A program made the position numbers and the translations under genes. DNA of 64,000 nt from Pseudobutyrivibrio xylanivorans (GTDB lineage Bacteria; Bacillota; Clostridia; Lachnospirales; Lachnospiraceae): NCBI RefSeq assembly GCF_010906925.1, contig NZ_VTVE01000002.1:1-64000 (forward strand). The letters are read 5' to 3'. Each line of letters starts with the position of its first letter. Position 1 is the first letter of the stretch. Below, piece after piece: positions 42,872 to 53,303 of this stretch. The notes below the pieces were generated by a model. The model did not search any database, was not told the origin of the DNA, and saw nothing but the letters and a program-made list of their open reading frames with translations.

Positions 42872-43794
42872 TGGATGTTCCTCCCAACTATTCTTACCTC
42901 TGGTGAAAGGTGAACGCCAAATTTATCAAAAACTTTTACGTCTACATCCTTCATCAATTGTAGTACATCTGCTGCCTTAGCATTTCCTTTATTAACTACA
43001 AATCCACAGTGCTTCTCAGAAACCTGAGCGTCTCCAACGCTATAGCCTCTAAGGCCTGTATCATCTATTAATTTGCCTGCAAAATATCCTTCAGGTCTCT
43101 TAAATGTAGAACCTGCGCTTGGGAAATTAAGAGGCTGCTTAGAAATACGCTGCTGTCTGATGTCATCGATTCTGGCCTTAATCTCCTCTTCGTTACCTTT
43201 ATCAAGCTTAATCACCGCTGAAAGCACATAACCTCCATCTTCCATTAAAGAAGAATGGCGATAGGACATGTGTAAATCATCTGGTGTCATTACCTTAGTC
43301 TCTAAATCGTCTGTGAGAATAAGCACTGACTCTATTATGTCCTTCATCTCTCCACCGTAGGCGCCTGCGTTCATATATACCGCACCACCAATGGAACCTG
43401 GTATGCCGGATGCAAATTCTAAGCCTGTAAGACCTGCATTTGCAGCTGCATTGGCAACCGAAGAAAGCATTGCACCTGCCTCCACAACCATAGTGTCTCC
43501 ATTGATTGTGATAGCATCTGAATTCTTGCCTAAGGAAATCACTACACCGTCAATTCCCTCATCAGATACAAGAAGGTTGCTGCCATTGCCAATGATCATG
43601 AACTGAACATCCTGCTCCTTAAGGTACTTAATCAACGGGATAATAGATGCATAGTCTGGCTCAATATAAATATCTGCCGGACCGCCAATTCTAAAAGTGG
43701 TATGCCCCTTCATAGGTTCATCCACAAAGACTAATGCCTCTGGAAATTTTGTATTTAAATCTTCTGCTAATTCTTTATAGTTCTTATTAAGCAT
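42868..43794 (-). CDS. murB: UDP-N-acetylenolpyruvoylglucosamine reductase
   Basis: 308 residues, type II MurB. FAD-binding HTTFRIGGPAD, GNGSNLLVSD, GSIGGAVYMNAGAYG, and the active-site region SAGSTFKRPEGYFAGKLID. Makes UDP-MurNAc for peptidoglycan. Overlaps the flanking genes by 8 nt (aminopeptidase) and 4 nt (rapZ). Confidence 0.96.
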   Translation of the reverse strand: MLNKNYKELAEDLNTKFPEALVFVDEPMKGHTTFRIGGPADIYIEPDYASIIPLIKYLKEQDVQFMIIGNGSNLLVSDEGIDGVVISLGKNSDAITINGDTMVVEAGAMLSSVANAAANAGLTGLEFASGIPGSIGGAVYMNAGAYGGEMKDIIESVLILTDDLETKVMTPDDLHMSYRHSSLMEDGGYVLSAVIKLDKGNEEEIKARIDDIRQQRISKQPLNFPSAGSTFKRPEGYFAGKLIDDTGLRGYSVGDAQVSEKHCGFVVNKGNAKAADVLQLMKDVDVKVFDKFGVHLSPEVRIVGRNIH

Positions 43795-45184
43795 GTTTAA
43801 TAAATGCCTCGTAACCTAATAATGCCTCGTATAAATCTACTTTTGAGATAATCTCACATGGAGCGTGCATTGAAAGCACAGCAACTCCAGAGTCAATTAC
43901 CTGCATGTTATAATTGCCCATGATGTAGGCGATTGTTCCGCCACCCCCCTGGTCTACCTTGCCAAGCTCTGCTGTCTGCCAGAATACATTTTCCTTTTCC
44001 ATGATGCCGCGAATCTCGCCAACGTATTCAGCTGAAGCATCGTTAGAGCCGCCCTTGCCTCTTGCACCAGTGTACTTGTTAAATACAACACCACGTCCAA
44101 GATATGCAGAGTTGTTCTTCTCAAATGCTGAAGCGTAAGTAGGATCAAATGCTGCTGATACATCTGATGAAAGAACCTTGCAATTTGTAAGAGCTCTGCG
44201 AAGCTTGAGCTCAGAATAATCACCTAAGCAATTGAAAAGTTCTGCCACAGTGTTCTCAAAGAATCTTGATTCCATACCTGTAGCACCTACTGAGCCGATT
44301 TCTTCCTTGTCCACTAGGATTGCACAAGCTGTCTTCTTAAGCTGCTCTTTGCAATTTACTAATGCCATAAATGAAGGGTATGCACAAACTCTATCGTCAT
44401 GGCCATATCCCAAAATCATAGAACGGTCAAATCCAAAATCTCTAGCTGGACCAGCTGGAACCACCTCAATCTCTGCTGAGATGAAGTCTTCTTCCTCAAT
44501 GCCGTACTTGTCCTTGAGAAGCTTTAACACATTTGCCTTAACAGCTTCCTTTTCTTTCTTACCGCTCTTTGAGAACTCAGGAATACTTCCAACGATGACA
44601 TTTAAGTCCTCGCCCTCTATAACCTTGGCTCCCTTTTTATCCATCTGGTCTGCTGCAAGATGGATAAGCAAATCAGAAATACCAAATACTGGATCAGATG
44701 GGTCCTCGCCAATATTTACTATGACAGACTCACCATTTTTCTTAATCATTACACCGTGAAGTGCAAGTGGAATAGTTACCCACTGATATTTCTTGATTCC
44801 ACCATAATAGTGTGTATCTAAAATAGCTAAATCGCTGTCTTCAAAAACTGGATTCTGTTTTAAATCCATACGTGGGCTGTCGATGTGCGCCCCAAGAATA
44901 TTGATACCATTTTCAAGTGACTCTGTACCAATATTAAATAAAATAATCTCCTTGCCCTTGTTAGCTGTGTATACTCTGTCACCAGCTTTGAGCTTCTTGC
45001 CTTCTTTTATAATCTTATCAAGATTCTTGTAGCCTGCTTTCTCAGCTTTCTCAATAAAAAAGCTTACACATTCTCTCTCTGTCTTACATTCTGATAAGAA
45101 TTTTCTATAATCTTCAGCAAACTTAAATACCTTTTTCTTATCTTTCTCTGAGGTATATTTTTGCCATGCATTTTTACGTTCCAT
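43787..45184 (-). CDS. M18 family aminopeptidase
   Basis: 465 residues. Zinc-binding motifs ILGAHIDSPRMDLK (N-terminal third), CAILVDKEEIGSVGATG and MHAPCEIISKVDLYE (C-terminal). Cytosolic aspartyl-type or general aminopeptidase of the M18 family. Operon with murB suggests coexpression only. ATG with a weak AGGAG. Confidence 0.93.
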   Translation of the reverse strand: MERKNAWQKYTSEKDKKKVFKFAEDYRKFLSECKTERECVSFFIEKAEKAGYKNLDKIIKEGKKLKAGDRVYTANKGKEIILFNIGTESLENGINILGAHIDSPRMDLKQNPVFEDSDLAILDTHYYGGIKKYQWVTIPLALHGVMIKKNGESVIVNIGEDPSDPVFGISDLLIHLAADQMDKKGAKVIEGEDLNVIVGSIPEFSKSGKKEKEAVKANVLKLLKDKYGIEEEDFISAEIEVVPAGPARDFGFDRSMILGYGHDDRVCAYPSFMALVNCKEQLKKTACAILVDKEEIGSVGATGMESRFFENTVAELFNCLGDYSELKLRRALTNCKVLSSDVSAAFDPTYASAFEKNNSAYLGRGVVFNKYTGARGKGGSNDASAEYVGEIRGIMEKENVFWQTAELGKVDQGGGGTIAYIMGNYNMQVIDSGVAVLSMHAPCEIISKVDLYEALLGYEAFIKHA

Positions 45185-45216
45185 TATTTATAACTCCTAA
45201 CTCTATAACTTAAGCT

Positions 45217-46152
45217 TTATTTATTCTCGTCTAGATTGTCCTGTACTCTACGATAAAGCTCCTCTGCTGCATTGTAACCCATCTTTTTCTGACGATGGTT
45301 AACTGCTGCTGTCTCACAAATAATAGCCAGATTTCGACCTGGTCTAATTGGAAGAGAATGGCATGTTACATCAATGCCAAGAATATTCATGTACTCGTCT
45401 GTCATACCTAGACGGTCGTATTCCTTTTCTTTTGTCCAATCCTCAAGCTTGATAACAAGATCAATACGCTGCTCATCCTTAACTGCCTCAACACCATAGA
45501 GTGACTTAACATCGATAATGCCAATACCTCTAAGCTCGATAAGATACTGAGTGATAGATGGTGCTCTACCATATAGTCTCTCGTTATTAGGACGACGAAT
45601 CTCAACCACATCATCTGAAACAAGTCGGTGGCCTCTTCGGATAAGTTCCAATGCTGCCTCTGACTTACCTATTCCAGACTCTCCAGTAATAAGAAGTCCC
45701 TCACCATATACATCTACAAGTACGCCGTGAATTGTAGTGTATGGAGCAAAATCCTTATTAAGGGAGAAAATCAAAGCTGACATAAACTCAGATGTAGCTC
45801 GCTCTGTTCCAAGAATTGGAACGTTAGCCTTAACTGCTTCCTCAAGTAAAATATCTCCTGGCTTCTCACCACGGCAGAAAATAATACATGGAATATCATA
45901 AGAGAAAAGCTTTCTAAAACTCTCTGCCTTTTCTGCATCTGTCTTCTTAGCAATATATGCAACCTCAACGTTTCCGATTACCTGGATACGCTTTGGCTCG
46001 AAATGCTCATAGAATCCATGAAGCTGAAGAGCTGGTCTGTTGACATCAGCAACAGTTACATGAATATCTTCTAGATTGAGCTCAGGTGTATAGTTAATAA
46101 GATTAAATCTCTCCTGCACAGTTGCAACAGTAACATATTTTGTATTTGCCAT
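45217..46152 (-). CDS. hprK: HPr kinase/phosphorylase
   Basis: 311 residues. Walker A GESGIGKS (~157-164) and the capping signature ELRGIGIIDV near 200, with C-terminal LPIRPGRNLAIICETAAV. It phosphorylates Ser46 of HPr and Crh in response to fructose 1,6-bisphosphate. The ATG at 46152 follows GGGAGG. The likely partner, the Crh-like protein, is encoded 4 kb downstream; a canonical HPr is not in the window. Confidence 0.96.
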   Translation of the reverse strand: MANTKYVTVATVQERFNLINYTPELNLEDIHVTVADVNRPALQLHGFYEHFEPKRIQVIGNVEVAYIAKKTDAEKAESFRKLFSYDIPCIIFCRGEKPGDILLEEAVKANVPILGTERATSEFMSALIFSLNKDFAPYTTIHGVLVDVYGEGLLITGESGIGKSEAALELIRRGHRLVSDDVVEIRRPNNERLYGRAPSITQYLIELRGIGIIDVKSLYGVEAVKDEQRIDLVIKLEDWTKEKEYDRLGMTDEYMNILGIDVTCHSLPIRPGRNLAIICETAAVNHRQKKMGYNAAEELYRRVQDNLDENK

Positions 46153-46187
46153 AGAAATTCCTCCCACATTATACTATAAAATCACTA

Positions 46188-48062
46188 TTAAAATTGTATA
46201 TCATTTCCCTTAGAATTAACAGGGTGAAAGTAATTGTATACATTCTCTGCAGCCTCTTTTGACATAGCTTCCGTCTCCATCAAATTCTCAATAGAAGCCT
46301 GTGCCATCTTTTCTGCTGAGACGTATTTTTTCATAAGCGCCTTCCTTCTCTTCGGACCAATTCCATCAATATCATCAAGGAAACTGTGAACCTGTCCCTT
46401 GCTTCTAAGGCTACGATGATATTCAATAGCAAATCTATGGGCCTCATCCTGAAGTCTTGTAATCAATTTGAATCCTTCTGAGTGGGTATCTATTGGAAGC
46501 TCCACATCATTAAAGTATAATCCCCTGGTCCTATGATGATCATCCTTTACCATACCAGCTACTGGAATATGAAGTCCTAGCTCCGACAATACCTGCTTTG
46601 CAATATGCACCTGGCCCTTGCCACCATCCATCATGATAATGTCTGGGAATTTAGTAAAGCTGTCCTCAATGACTCCTCCATTGGCTTCCAGCTCCTCAAT
46701 ACCATGAGAGAAACGCCTTGTAAGCACCTCATGCATAGAAGCATAATCATTTGGCCCCTCTACGGTTTTAATCTTGAATTTGCGGTAATCTGAACGTTTA
46801 GGCTTGCCCTTTTCAAATACCACCATTGAACCTACTGATTGGAAACCAGAAATATTCGATATATCGTAAGCCTCCATACGGCTGGCACCTGGAAGCCCCA
46901 GAAGCTCTGCTATTTCCTTCATAGCTCCAATAGTTCTGCCCTCTTCCTTTTTGATTTTCTCTCTATCCTGATCTAAAACCATCTGGGCATTTTTTGCCGC
47001 AAGTTCCACAAGCTTTTCCTTATCCCCTCGCTTAGGCGTCCTGATGTAAACCCTAGAACCTTTTTTGTCTGTAAGCCATTTTTCCAAAAGCTCCACTTCA
47101 TCTATCTCGAACTGTACAAAAATCTCCCTTGGGATAAATGGAGTGCCAGTGTAATAATCCTTTATGAAGTACTCCAGCAAATCTTCTTTTTTGTCATCCA
47201 CGCGAACATTTATAAAGAAATGCTCCCTGCCAATCATCTTGCCGCCACGGATAAAGAAAACCTGAACAACTGCATCTTCTGCAGTCCTTGCCATCGCAAT
47301 AATATCTCTATCCTCTCCATCCAGTTGAGTGGCCTTTTGTCTTCCAGCACAGGCCTCTACAGACTCAATCAAATCTCTGTAGATTGCCGCCTTTTCAAAG
47401 TCCATCTCCTCAGAAGCCGCAAGCATTTTTTCTTGTAAATCTTTTAAAGTGTCGTTGTAATCACCGTCTAAAAATTGGATTACTTTTTCTACGTTTTTAC
47501 CATATTCCTCTTTTGAAACATTGCCCTGACAAACTCCAAGGCACTGGCCAATATGGTAGTTAAGACAAGGTCTTCCCTTGCCAAAACTCTCAGGAAATTT
47601 CTTGTTACATGTGCGAATTTTATAAAGCTTTTGAACAAGCTCAACTGTATCATGTACCGCCCCTGCAGAAGTGAATGGGCCAAAGAACTTGCTGCCATTC
47701 TTTTTCATACGACGAGAAAAGAGCACCCTTGGGTAGTCCTCTGTAAGTGTGACTTCGATGTAAGGATATGTCTTGTCGTCTCGAAGCATGGTATTGTATT
47801 TCGGCCTGTACTCTTTTATTAGATTGCATTCTAAAATAAGGGCCTCAAGCTCAGAATCTGTAACAATAAACTCGAAATAGTCTATATTTGCCACCATCTG
47901 CTTTTTCTTGAGCCCCTCATCGTGACTAGGCTGAAAATACTGGCGAACTCTATTCTTAAGAGAACGCGCCTTGCCTACATAAATTATCTCATCATTTCGT
48001 CCATGCATGAGATAAACTCCCGGTTGATCCGGGAGTTTACTAAGGTCTTTTTCTGTTACCAT
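46188..48062 (-). CDS. uvrC: Excinuclease ABC subunit C
   Basis: 624 residues. N-terminal GIY-YIG nuclease ([25 protein letters not shown]), a UVR motif near 205-235, the RNase H-like C-terminal nuclease ([28 protein letters not shown]) and terminal helix-hairpin-helix ([19 protein letters not shown]). Nicks DNA on both sides of a lesion. Starts 3 nt after ftsH. Confidence 0.97.
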   Translation of the reverse strand: MVTEKDLSKLPDQPGVYLMHGRNDEIIYVGKARSLKNRVRQYFQPSHDEGLKKKQMVANIDYFEFIVTDSELEALILECNLIKEYRPKYNTMLRDDKTYPYIEVTLTEDYPRVLFSRRMKKNGSKFFGPFTSAGAVHDTVELVQKLYKIRTCNKKFPESFGKGRPCLNYHIGQCLGVCQGNVSKEEYGKNVEKVIQFLDGDYNDTLKDLQEKMLAASEEMDFEKAAIYRDLIESVEACAGRQKATQLDGEDRDIIAMARTAEDAVVQVFFIRGGKMIGREHFFINVRVDDKKEDLLEYFIKDYYTGTPFIPREIFVQFEIDEVELLEKWLTDKKGSRVYIRTPKRGDKEKLVELAAKNAQMVLDQDREKIKKEEGRTIGAMKEIAELLGLPGASRMEAYDISNISGFQSVGSMVVFEKGKPKRSDYRKFKIKTVEGPNDYASMHEVLTRRFSHGIEELEANGGVIEDSFTKFPDIIMMDGGKGQVHIAKQVLSELGLHIPVAGMVKDDHHRTRGLYFNDVELPIDTHSEGFKLITRLQDEAHRFAIEYHRSLRSKGQVHSFLDDIDGIGPKRRKALMKKYVSAEKMAQASIENLMETEAMSKEAAENVYNYFHPVNSKGNDIQF

Positions 48063-48065
48063 AAA

Positions 48066-50105
48066 TTACTCATCAAAAATACTATCATGATCATCTTTTG
48101 AATCATTGTCATCAAAGATGCTCTTGTACTCTTTTGTCTCTTCTGGAACTGACTTTTCATCATCTTCAGTTTCAGAAGAATCCTTTTCCTCTTCTGGATC
48201 AGGCAATCCCTTAATCTCTCTAAAGATCTTCATGAATTCCTTACCAGTAATTGTCTCGTGCTCAAAGAGATACTCAGAAATCTTGTCGAGACATTCCATA
48301 TTTTCTGCAAGAAGCTCTTTTGCCTTGGAATAGGCATCAGTAATCATCTTGAGAACTTCCTCGTCAATCTGGGCTGCTGTATTATCGCCGCAAATAAGAG
48401 ATGCTCTTCCATCAAGATACTGACTCTCAACAGTAGCAAGTCCCATCATTCCAAATTTCTCTGACATACCAAAGCGTGTAACCATCGCTCTGGCGATTTT
48501 AGTAGCCTGCTCAATATCGTTAGCTGCTCCTGAAGTGTAGCTACCAAACTTGATATCCTCTGCAGCACGACCCCCCATATAGGTGACAATCTTAGCTATA
48601 AGCTCGTCCTTAGTCTCAAGGAACTTCTCCTCCTCAGGAGTCTGAAGTGTATAACCAAGGGCTCCCATTGTACGTGGTACAATTGTAATCTTCTGAACTG
48701 GCTCTGCATCTTTTTGAAGTGCAGAAACAAGTGCATGTCCAACCTCGTGATAAGAAACAATTTTTCGTTCCTTCTCACTCATAGCTCTGTCTTTCTTTTC
48801 CTTACCGCCTACAGCAACAAGCTCAAATGCCTCAAATAAATCCTTTTGATTAACGTATTTGCGCTTGTCCTTAACTGCTAAAATTGCGGCCTCATTTATG
48901 ATATTAGCAAGATCTGAACCTACTAATCCAACTGAAGCAAGGGCCATAGCATCTAAATCTACAGACTCATCCATCTTAACATCCTTGGCATGTACCTTGA
49001 GGATTTCAAGACGTCCCTTCTGATCTGGCTTATCTACAATAATACGTCTATCAAAACGTCCTGGACGAAGAAGTGCCTTATCAAGTACCTCTGGTCTATT
49101 TGTAGCTGCAAGAATCAAAAGACCCTTGTTTGAATCGAAACCATCCATCTCTGAGAGAAGCTGGTTAAGTGTCTGCTCACGCTCGTCATTACCGCCGCCG
49201 TAATGAGCATCTCTGCTCTTACCGATGGCGTCAATCTCATCAATAAATACAATACAAGGAGCTACCTTTTGAGCCTCTTTAAAGAGATCACGAACTCTAG
49301 ATGCACCAACACCTACAAACATCTCTACAAAATCAGAACCTGCAAGGGAGAAGAAAGGTACTCCCGCCTCACCAGCAACTGCCTTTGCAAGAAGAGTCTT
49401 ACCTGTACCAGGAGGGCCTACAAGAAGTGCTCCCTTTGGTAGCTTCGCACCAATCTCTGTGTATTTCTTAGGATTGTGGAGGAAATCTACCATCTCCTGC
49501 ACTGATTCCTTAGCCTCGTCCTGTCCGGCAACATCCTTAAACGTAACGCCTGTTGCCTTTTCCATGTTGTAGAGCTTGGCATTTGACTTACCAACGCCCA
49601 TAGGGCCTCCGCCCATCTTTCTCATTAAAAATCCAAGTACCACCCAAAGAAGCACAAGTGGAAGAATGAATGAAAGGATATTGTAAATAATAGCTGCTGT
49701 AGAATCAGCCTCTGTACCCTCGAATTCTACCTTGTGTTCCTTTAAAAGTGGAACAAGATCATCATCTCTAACATAGGCTGTGTATAGCTTAGTCGAAGCT
49801 TTCTGACCTGTAGACTCATATATCTGCTGCATCAAATCAGCTTCCTCTTCACTGAGTCCATAAGTCTCGCCCTTTTTAAGGGTAATATTGATTAAGTCGT
49901 CTTTAAATGTGACTTCAGCAACCTTGTCCTCTTCTACTAAATTCAAAAACTCTGAGTATTTAATCTCTTGAGAAGAATTAGAAGAAGCACCTTTATACAC
50001 CATACTTGTAAAGAAAAGTGCTATAAGCACTAGAATTCCCAATGTATAAAATGGCTGATGATTCTTCTTATTATTACCATTTTGGTTGTTATTATTATCG
50101 TTCAC
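48066..50105 (-). CDS. ftsH: ATP-dependent zinc metalloprotease FtsH
   Basis: 679 residues. Two membrane helices (~20-37 and ~138-160), AAA domain with Walker A at 230-237 (GPPGTGKT), the second region of homology RPGRFDRRI, and the zinc site HEVGH (~455). An Asn/Lys-rich N-terminus and acidic Glu/Asp-rich tail. Degrades membrane and some soluble proteins. GTG start; the ATG two bases earlier is out of frame. Confidence 0.97.
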   Translation of the reverse strand: MNDNNNNQNGNNKKNHQPFYTLGILVLIALFFTSMVYKGASSNSSQEIKYSEFLNLVEEDKVAEVTFKDDLINITLKKGETYGLSEEEADLMQQIYESTGQKASTKLYTAYVRDDDLVPLLKEHKVEFEGTEADSTAAIIYNILSFILPLVLLWVVLGFLMRKMGGGPMGVGKSNAKLYNMEKATGVTFKDVAGQDEAKESVQEMVDFLHNPKKYTEIGAKLPKGALLVGPPGTGKTLLAKAVAGEAGVPFFSLAGSDFVEMFVGVGASRVRDLFKEAQKVAPCIVFIDEIDAIGKSRDAHYGGGNDEREQTLNQLLSEMDGFDSNKGLLILAATNRPEVLDKALLRPGRFDRRIIVDKPDQKGRLEILKVHAKDVKMDESVDLDAMALASVGLVGSDLANIINEAAILAVKDKRKYVNQKDLFEAFELVAVGGKEKKDRAMSEKERKIVSYHEVGHALVSALQKDAEPVQKITIVPRTMGALGYTLQTPEEEKFLETKDELIAKIVTYMGGRAAEDIKFGSYTSGAANDIEQATKIARAMVTRFGMSEKFGMMGLATVESQYLDGRASLICGDNTAAQIDEEVLKMITDAYSKAKELLAENMECLDKISEYLFEHETITGKEFMKIFREIKGLPDPEEEKDSSETEDDEKSVPEETKEYKSIFDDNDSKDDHDSIFDE

Positions 50106-50232
50106 ATCTGCCTCCGTATTATCTAAAATCGTCTATTCTAATTTATCATATATTGGTGTAAAAATGTCGATTTTAATAAATTTTTAATACAAATTAATGG
50201 TAAACAATCTTTTTTTAAAATTTATAAAAAAA

Positions 50233-50323
50233 CAGCTTGTGACAATCAAGCTCTAAGCGTTGCTACAAGTCCACATTTTAGTGAACAAAAACAATCGCTT
50301 AGACTTGAAAGTATAACAAGCTG
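50233..50323 (+). ncRNA. Structured element, family copy 4
   Basis: Outer stem CAGCTTGT/ACAAGCTG, conserved AATCAAGCTCT, stem CAAG..CTAAGCG with CGCTTAG.CTTG, GTCCAC-ATTTTA-GTGAAC apex, then GAAAGTATAAC. Compared with copies 1-3 nearly all stem bases differ but pairing is kept. On the minus strand it is followed by seven T, so it may terminate the ABC importer operon. Confidence 0.75.
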
Positions 50324-50341
50324 CTCTATGTTTATATTGTA

Positions 50342-51139
50342 TTATTTAGACAATATTTCAGTGTCGTTAGTGAACTCTTCACCAGAAACTTCCTCAAACT
50401 TGTGAAGCAAGTCTTCGATGGTAAGTTTCTTCTTCTCCTCACCACTGATGTTAAGGATAACTCTACCCTCATTCATCATGATAAGTCTGTTACCATATCT
50501 GATAGCATCACGCATGTTGTGAGTAACCATCATAGCTGTAAGATTGTGCTCCTTGATAAGCATATCTGTTATCTCAAGAACCTTGGCTGCTGTCTTTGGA
50601 TCAAGGGCTGCTGTATGCTCATCCAAAAGTAAAAGCTTTGGCTTTTGAATTGTAGCCATAAGAAGTGTAAGGGCCTGGCGCTGTCCGCCTGATAACAAGC
50701 CTACCTTAGCTGTAAGTCTATCCTCAAGACCAAGTCCCAATTCCTTTAACATCTCATGATATTTCACACGCTCAGACTTAGTAACGCCCCAGCTTAAGCC
50801 TCTTGATTTGCCACGTCTTGCTGCGAGAGCCATATTCTCATCAATCTGCATGCTTGCAGCTGTTCCTGTCATAGGATCCTGGAATACACGACCTAAATAT
50901 TTTGCTCTCATATGTTCTGGAAGACCAGTAACATCTGTACCGTCAATTAATATCTGTCCGCCATCAACTGGCCAAACTCCTGCTACTGCATTAAGAAATG
51001 TAGACTTACCAGCTCCATTTCCTCCGATTACTGTGCAGAACTCGCCCTCTTCAAGGTGAAGTGTAGCGCCTGCCAATGCAACCTTTTCATTGATTGTGCC
51101 TGGGTTAAAGGTCTTCTGTAAGTTAATAGCATTAAGCAT
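50342..51139 (-). CDS. ABC importer ATP-binding protein (tryptophan-type)
   Basis: 265 residues. Walker A GGNGAGKST (~44-52), signature LSGGQRQALTLL, Walker B LLLLDEHTAALD. It belongs with the membrane protein and substrate protein upstream. ATG at 51139 with GGAGG nine nt upstream, inside the end of the permease gene (8-nt overlap). Confidence 0.93.
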   Translation of the reverse strand: MLNAINLQKTFNPGTINEKVALAGATLHLEEGEFCTVIGGNGAGKSTFLNAVAGVWPVDGGQILIDGTDVTGLPEHMRAKYLGRVFQDPMTGTAASMQIDENMALAARRGKSRGLSWGVTKSERVKYHEMLKELGLGLEDRLTAKVGLLSGGQRQALTLLMATIQKPKLLLLDEHTAALDPKTAAKVLEITDMLIKEHNLTAMMVTHNMRDAIRYGNRLIMMNEGRVILNISGEEKKKLTIEDLLHKFEEVSGEEFTNDTEILSK

Positions 51140-52061
51140 TGTTCTTACCTCCTTCCCTAGCAGCTTTTCTAAATGAGCTGTTTGCCTTATTTTTAAGGTA
51201 AGGAACAGCAAGGAAAATAGCAACAATTATAGCTGTAAATAGCTTCATATCGTTTGCTGGCATCTTCATCCACAATACAATCGCAATAAACAGATAGTAG
51301 AGAATACCACCAAATACTACAAATGAAAGAGTAGAAATGAAGTTTCTCTTCTTTCTAAATAATGCATTGCAAAGAACATCACCAATAATAATTGATGCAA
51401 GACCAATAACGATAGCGCCACGGCCCATATTTACATCTGCATTGCCATTAAACTGAGCAAATAAAGCACCCGCAAAGGCAACAATTGCATTAGAGATAAC
51501 AAGACCTAATGCCTTCATAAAATTAACATTGATTCCCTGAGCCTTTGCCATAGCTGGATTAGTACCTGTGGCACGGATTGCCGAACCTACCTCAGTACCG
51601 AAGAACCAGTACATAATTGCAATAATGATAACCGCAAATATTAATACTGTAATAAGGGCATCTTCCTTATATCTAAGAGATACTGCTAAATTATATTTAT
51701 CAACTGAAATAGGTGTATTTGGCTGGTTGTTGGCAATTCTAAGGTTGATAGAATAAAGAGCCAACTGTGTTAAAATACCTGCCAAAATATCAGGTATACC
51801 AAGCACTGTATGGAGGATACCTGTAATTAAACCTGCTGATGCACCTGCCACAAAAGCAAGTACTAATGCCAATACCCATGATTTTCCAGATACGATAACC
51901 ATAGCTGCCACAGCTCCACCTGTAGCAAACGAGCCATCAACTGACAAATCAGCAAAATTCAATAATTTAAATGTAATGAAAATACCCAGTGCCATTATTC
52001 CATAGATGATACCCTGTGCAACGGTACCAGGCATTCCTGCTATTAATGTTTCGATTCCCAT
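51132..52061 (-). CDS. ABC importer permease
   Basis: 309 residues, eight to nine hydrophobic segments, in the branched-chain amino acid type permease superfamily (LLNFADLSVDGSFATGGAVAAMVI). Its operon partners define it as the permease of the TrpXYZ-like system. ATG at 52061 after TTTGGAG. Confidence 0.92.
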   Translation of the reverse strand: MGIETLIAGMPGTVAQGIIYGIMALGIFITFKLLNFADLSVDGSFATGGAVAAMVIVSGKSWVLALVLAFVAGASAGLITGILHTVLGIPDILAGILTQLALYSINLRIANNQPNTPISVDKYNLAVSLRYKEDALITVLIFAVIIIAIMYWFFGTEVGSAIRATGTNPAMAKAQGINVNFMKALGLVISNAIVAFAGALFAQFNGNADVNMGRGAIVIGLASIIIGDVLCNALFRKKRNFISTLSFVVFGGILYYLFIAIVLWMKMPANDMKLFTAIIVAIFLAVPYLKNKANSSFRKAAREGGKNNA

Positions 52062-52077
52062 TTTAAACTCCAAAGAG

Positions 52078-52101
52078 CAAGGTCAGTTAATGACCTTGCC
52101 C
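52078..52101 (-). repeat. Intercistronic hairpin in the ABC importer operon
   Basis: GCAAGGTCA/TGACCTTGC, nine pairs with a short loop, without a T-run. It sits between the substrate-binding gene and the permease gene and may protect the upstream message so that binding protein is made in excess. Confidence 0.6.
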
Positions 52102-52135
52102 GCATTTTAATATTTTATGTAGAAGAAATATCTTC

Positions 52136-53161
52136 TTAGTCTTCCATCTCGATTGCTACGTAATCGTCTGGTAACTCAATATTAAGTGTCTTAGCAATTA
52201 CTGGATTATATTCCTTAGTAAAATCGCTTGCATACTTAATCTCGAATGTTGCTGGATCAGCGCCGTTAACTAAGATGTCGTATGCCATAAGACCTGCTTC
52301 GTATCCGATGTCATAGTATTGAATTGAAAGTGTAGCGATACCACAACCCTTGCAGATACCCTCTTCACCTGCAACAATTGGAACACCTGCTGAAAGTGCT
52401 ACATTGTTGATTGTCTCTGCGCAGCTTGCAGCTACATTATCAGTTGGAACATAGATAACATCTGATGAACCGCAAGCAGTCTGAACTACTGTAGATACAT
52501 CTGCAGAATCTGAGAATGTATATGCGCTAACATTGTAGCCATAACCCTCTAAGTACTCTGTCATCTTGTTTGCCTGATATAATGAGTTGTCCTCACCTGA
52601 GCAATAGATAATTCCAACTTCCTTAGCATCAGGGAAAAGCTCATTGAGCATCTGTGCCTGACCATCAAGTGGTGCCAAGTCAGAAGTACCTGTTACATTG
52701 ATTCCTGTGGAACCCTTCCAGTCGCTAATTCCAAGTGCTGTAGCATAATCTGTAATAGATGTAGCTACGATTGGGATATCACTTGTAGCTGTCTGAGCAG
52801 CCTGAAGTGCTGGTGTAGCATTTGCCATGATAAGATCTACATTGTCTGAAACAAATGTATTGGCGATAGTAGCGCATGTAGCATTATCACCAGATGCATT
52901 CTCAACTGTGACTTCTACATTATCCCCAAGCTTTTCCTTAAGAGCATCCTCAAAGCCCTGAGTAGCCGCATCAAGTGCTGGATGCTGTACAAGCTGAATA
53001 ACTCCCACTTTGTAAGTCTGACCATCAGTAGACTCTGCTGTAGCCTCTGTAGCTGCACTGTCTGTATTTGCCTCTGTGCGTTCCTTAGCTGAATCAGTGC
53101 CGCATGCAACTAAACCAAAAGCCAAAACTGATGCAGTGACTAAACCGAGAAATTTCTTCAT
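52136..53161 (-). CDS. ABC importer substrate-binding lipoprotein, TrpX-like
   Basis: 341 residues. Lipobox FGLVAC, then a periplasmic-binding-type domain of the ABC sub-bind family (COG2984-like, GVIQLVQHPALDAATQGFEDALKE). Such proteins next to these two partners are named TrpX and often regulated by tryptophan T-boxes; no T-box is seen here, so the ligand stays open. ATG at 53161 behind GGAGGAG. Confidence 0.88.
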   Translation of the reverse strand: MKKFLGLVTASVLAFGLVACGTDSAKERTEANTDSAATEATAESTDGQTYKVGVIQLVQHPALDAATQGFEDALKEKLGDNVEVTVENASGDNATCATIANTFVSDNVDLIMANATPALQAAQTATSDIPIVATSITDYATALGISDWKGSTGINVTGTSDLAPLDGQAQMLNELFPDAKEVGIIYCSGEDNSLYQANKMTEYLEGYGYNVSAYTFSDSADVSTVVQTACGSSDVIYVPTDNVAASCAETINNVALSAGVPIVAGEEGICKGCGIATLSIQYYDIGYEAGLMAYDILVNGADPATFEIKYASDFTKEYNPVIAKTLNIELPDDYVAIEMED

Positions 53162-53241
53162 AATATTTTCTCCTCCTCTTTCGCTTATGGTGAACACTTT
53201 AGCACTTTTAATGGCTAAAGTCAATAATTAAAAGAGAATGT

Positions 53242-53273
53242 AAAAAAGAGCCTCACCCCGCGGTAAAGCTCTT
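53242..53273 (-). terminator. Terminator of the MATE gene
   Basis: Stem AAGAGC...GCTCTT with inner TACC/GGGT pairing, then TTTTT on the minus strand. Confidence 0.85.
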
Positions 53274-53303
53274 GATTTTAATAATTTATAAAACTGTCCT
53301 ACT

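Noticed and set aside
52136-53300. Tryptophan T-box leader before the ABC importer
   Set aside because: No T-box (AGGGTGGNACCGCG-like) sequence was found upstream of the substrate-binding gene.
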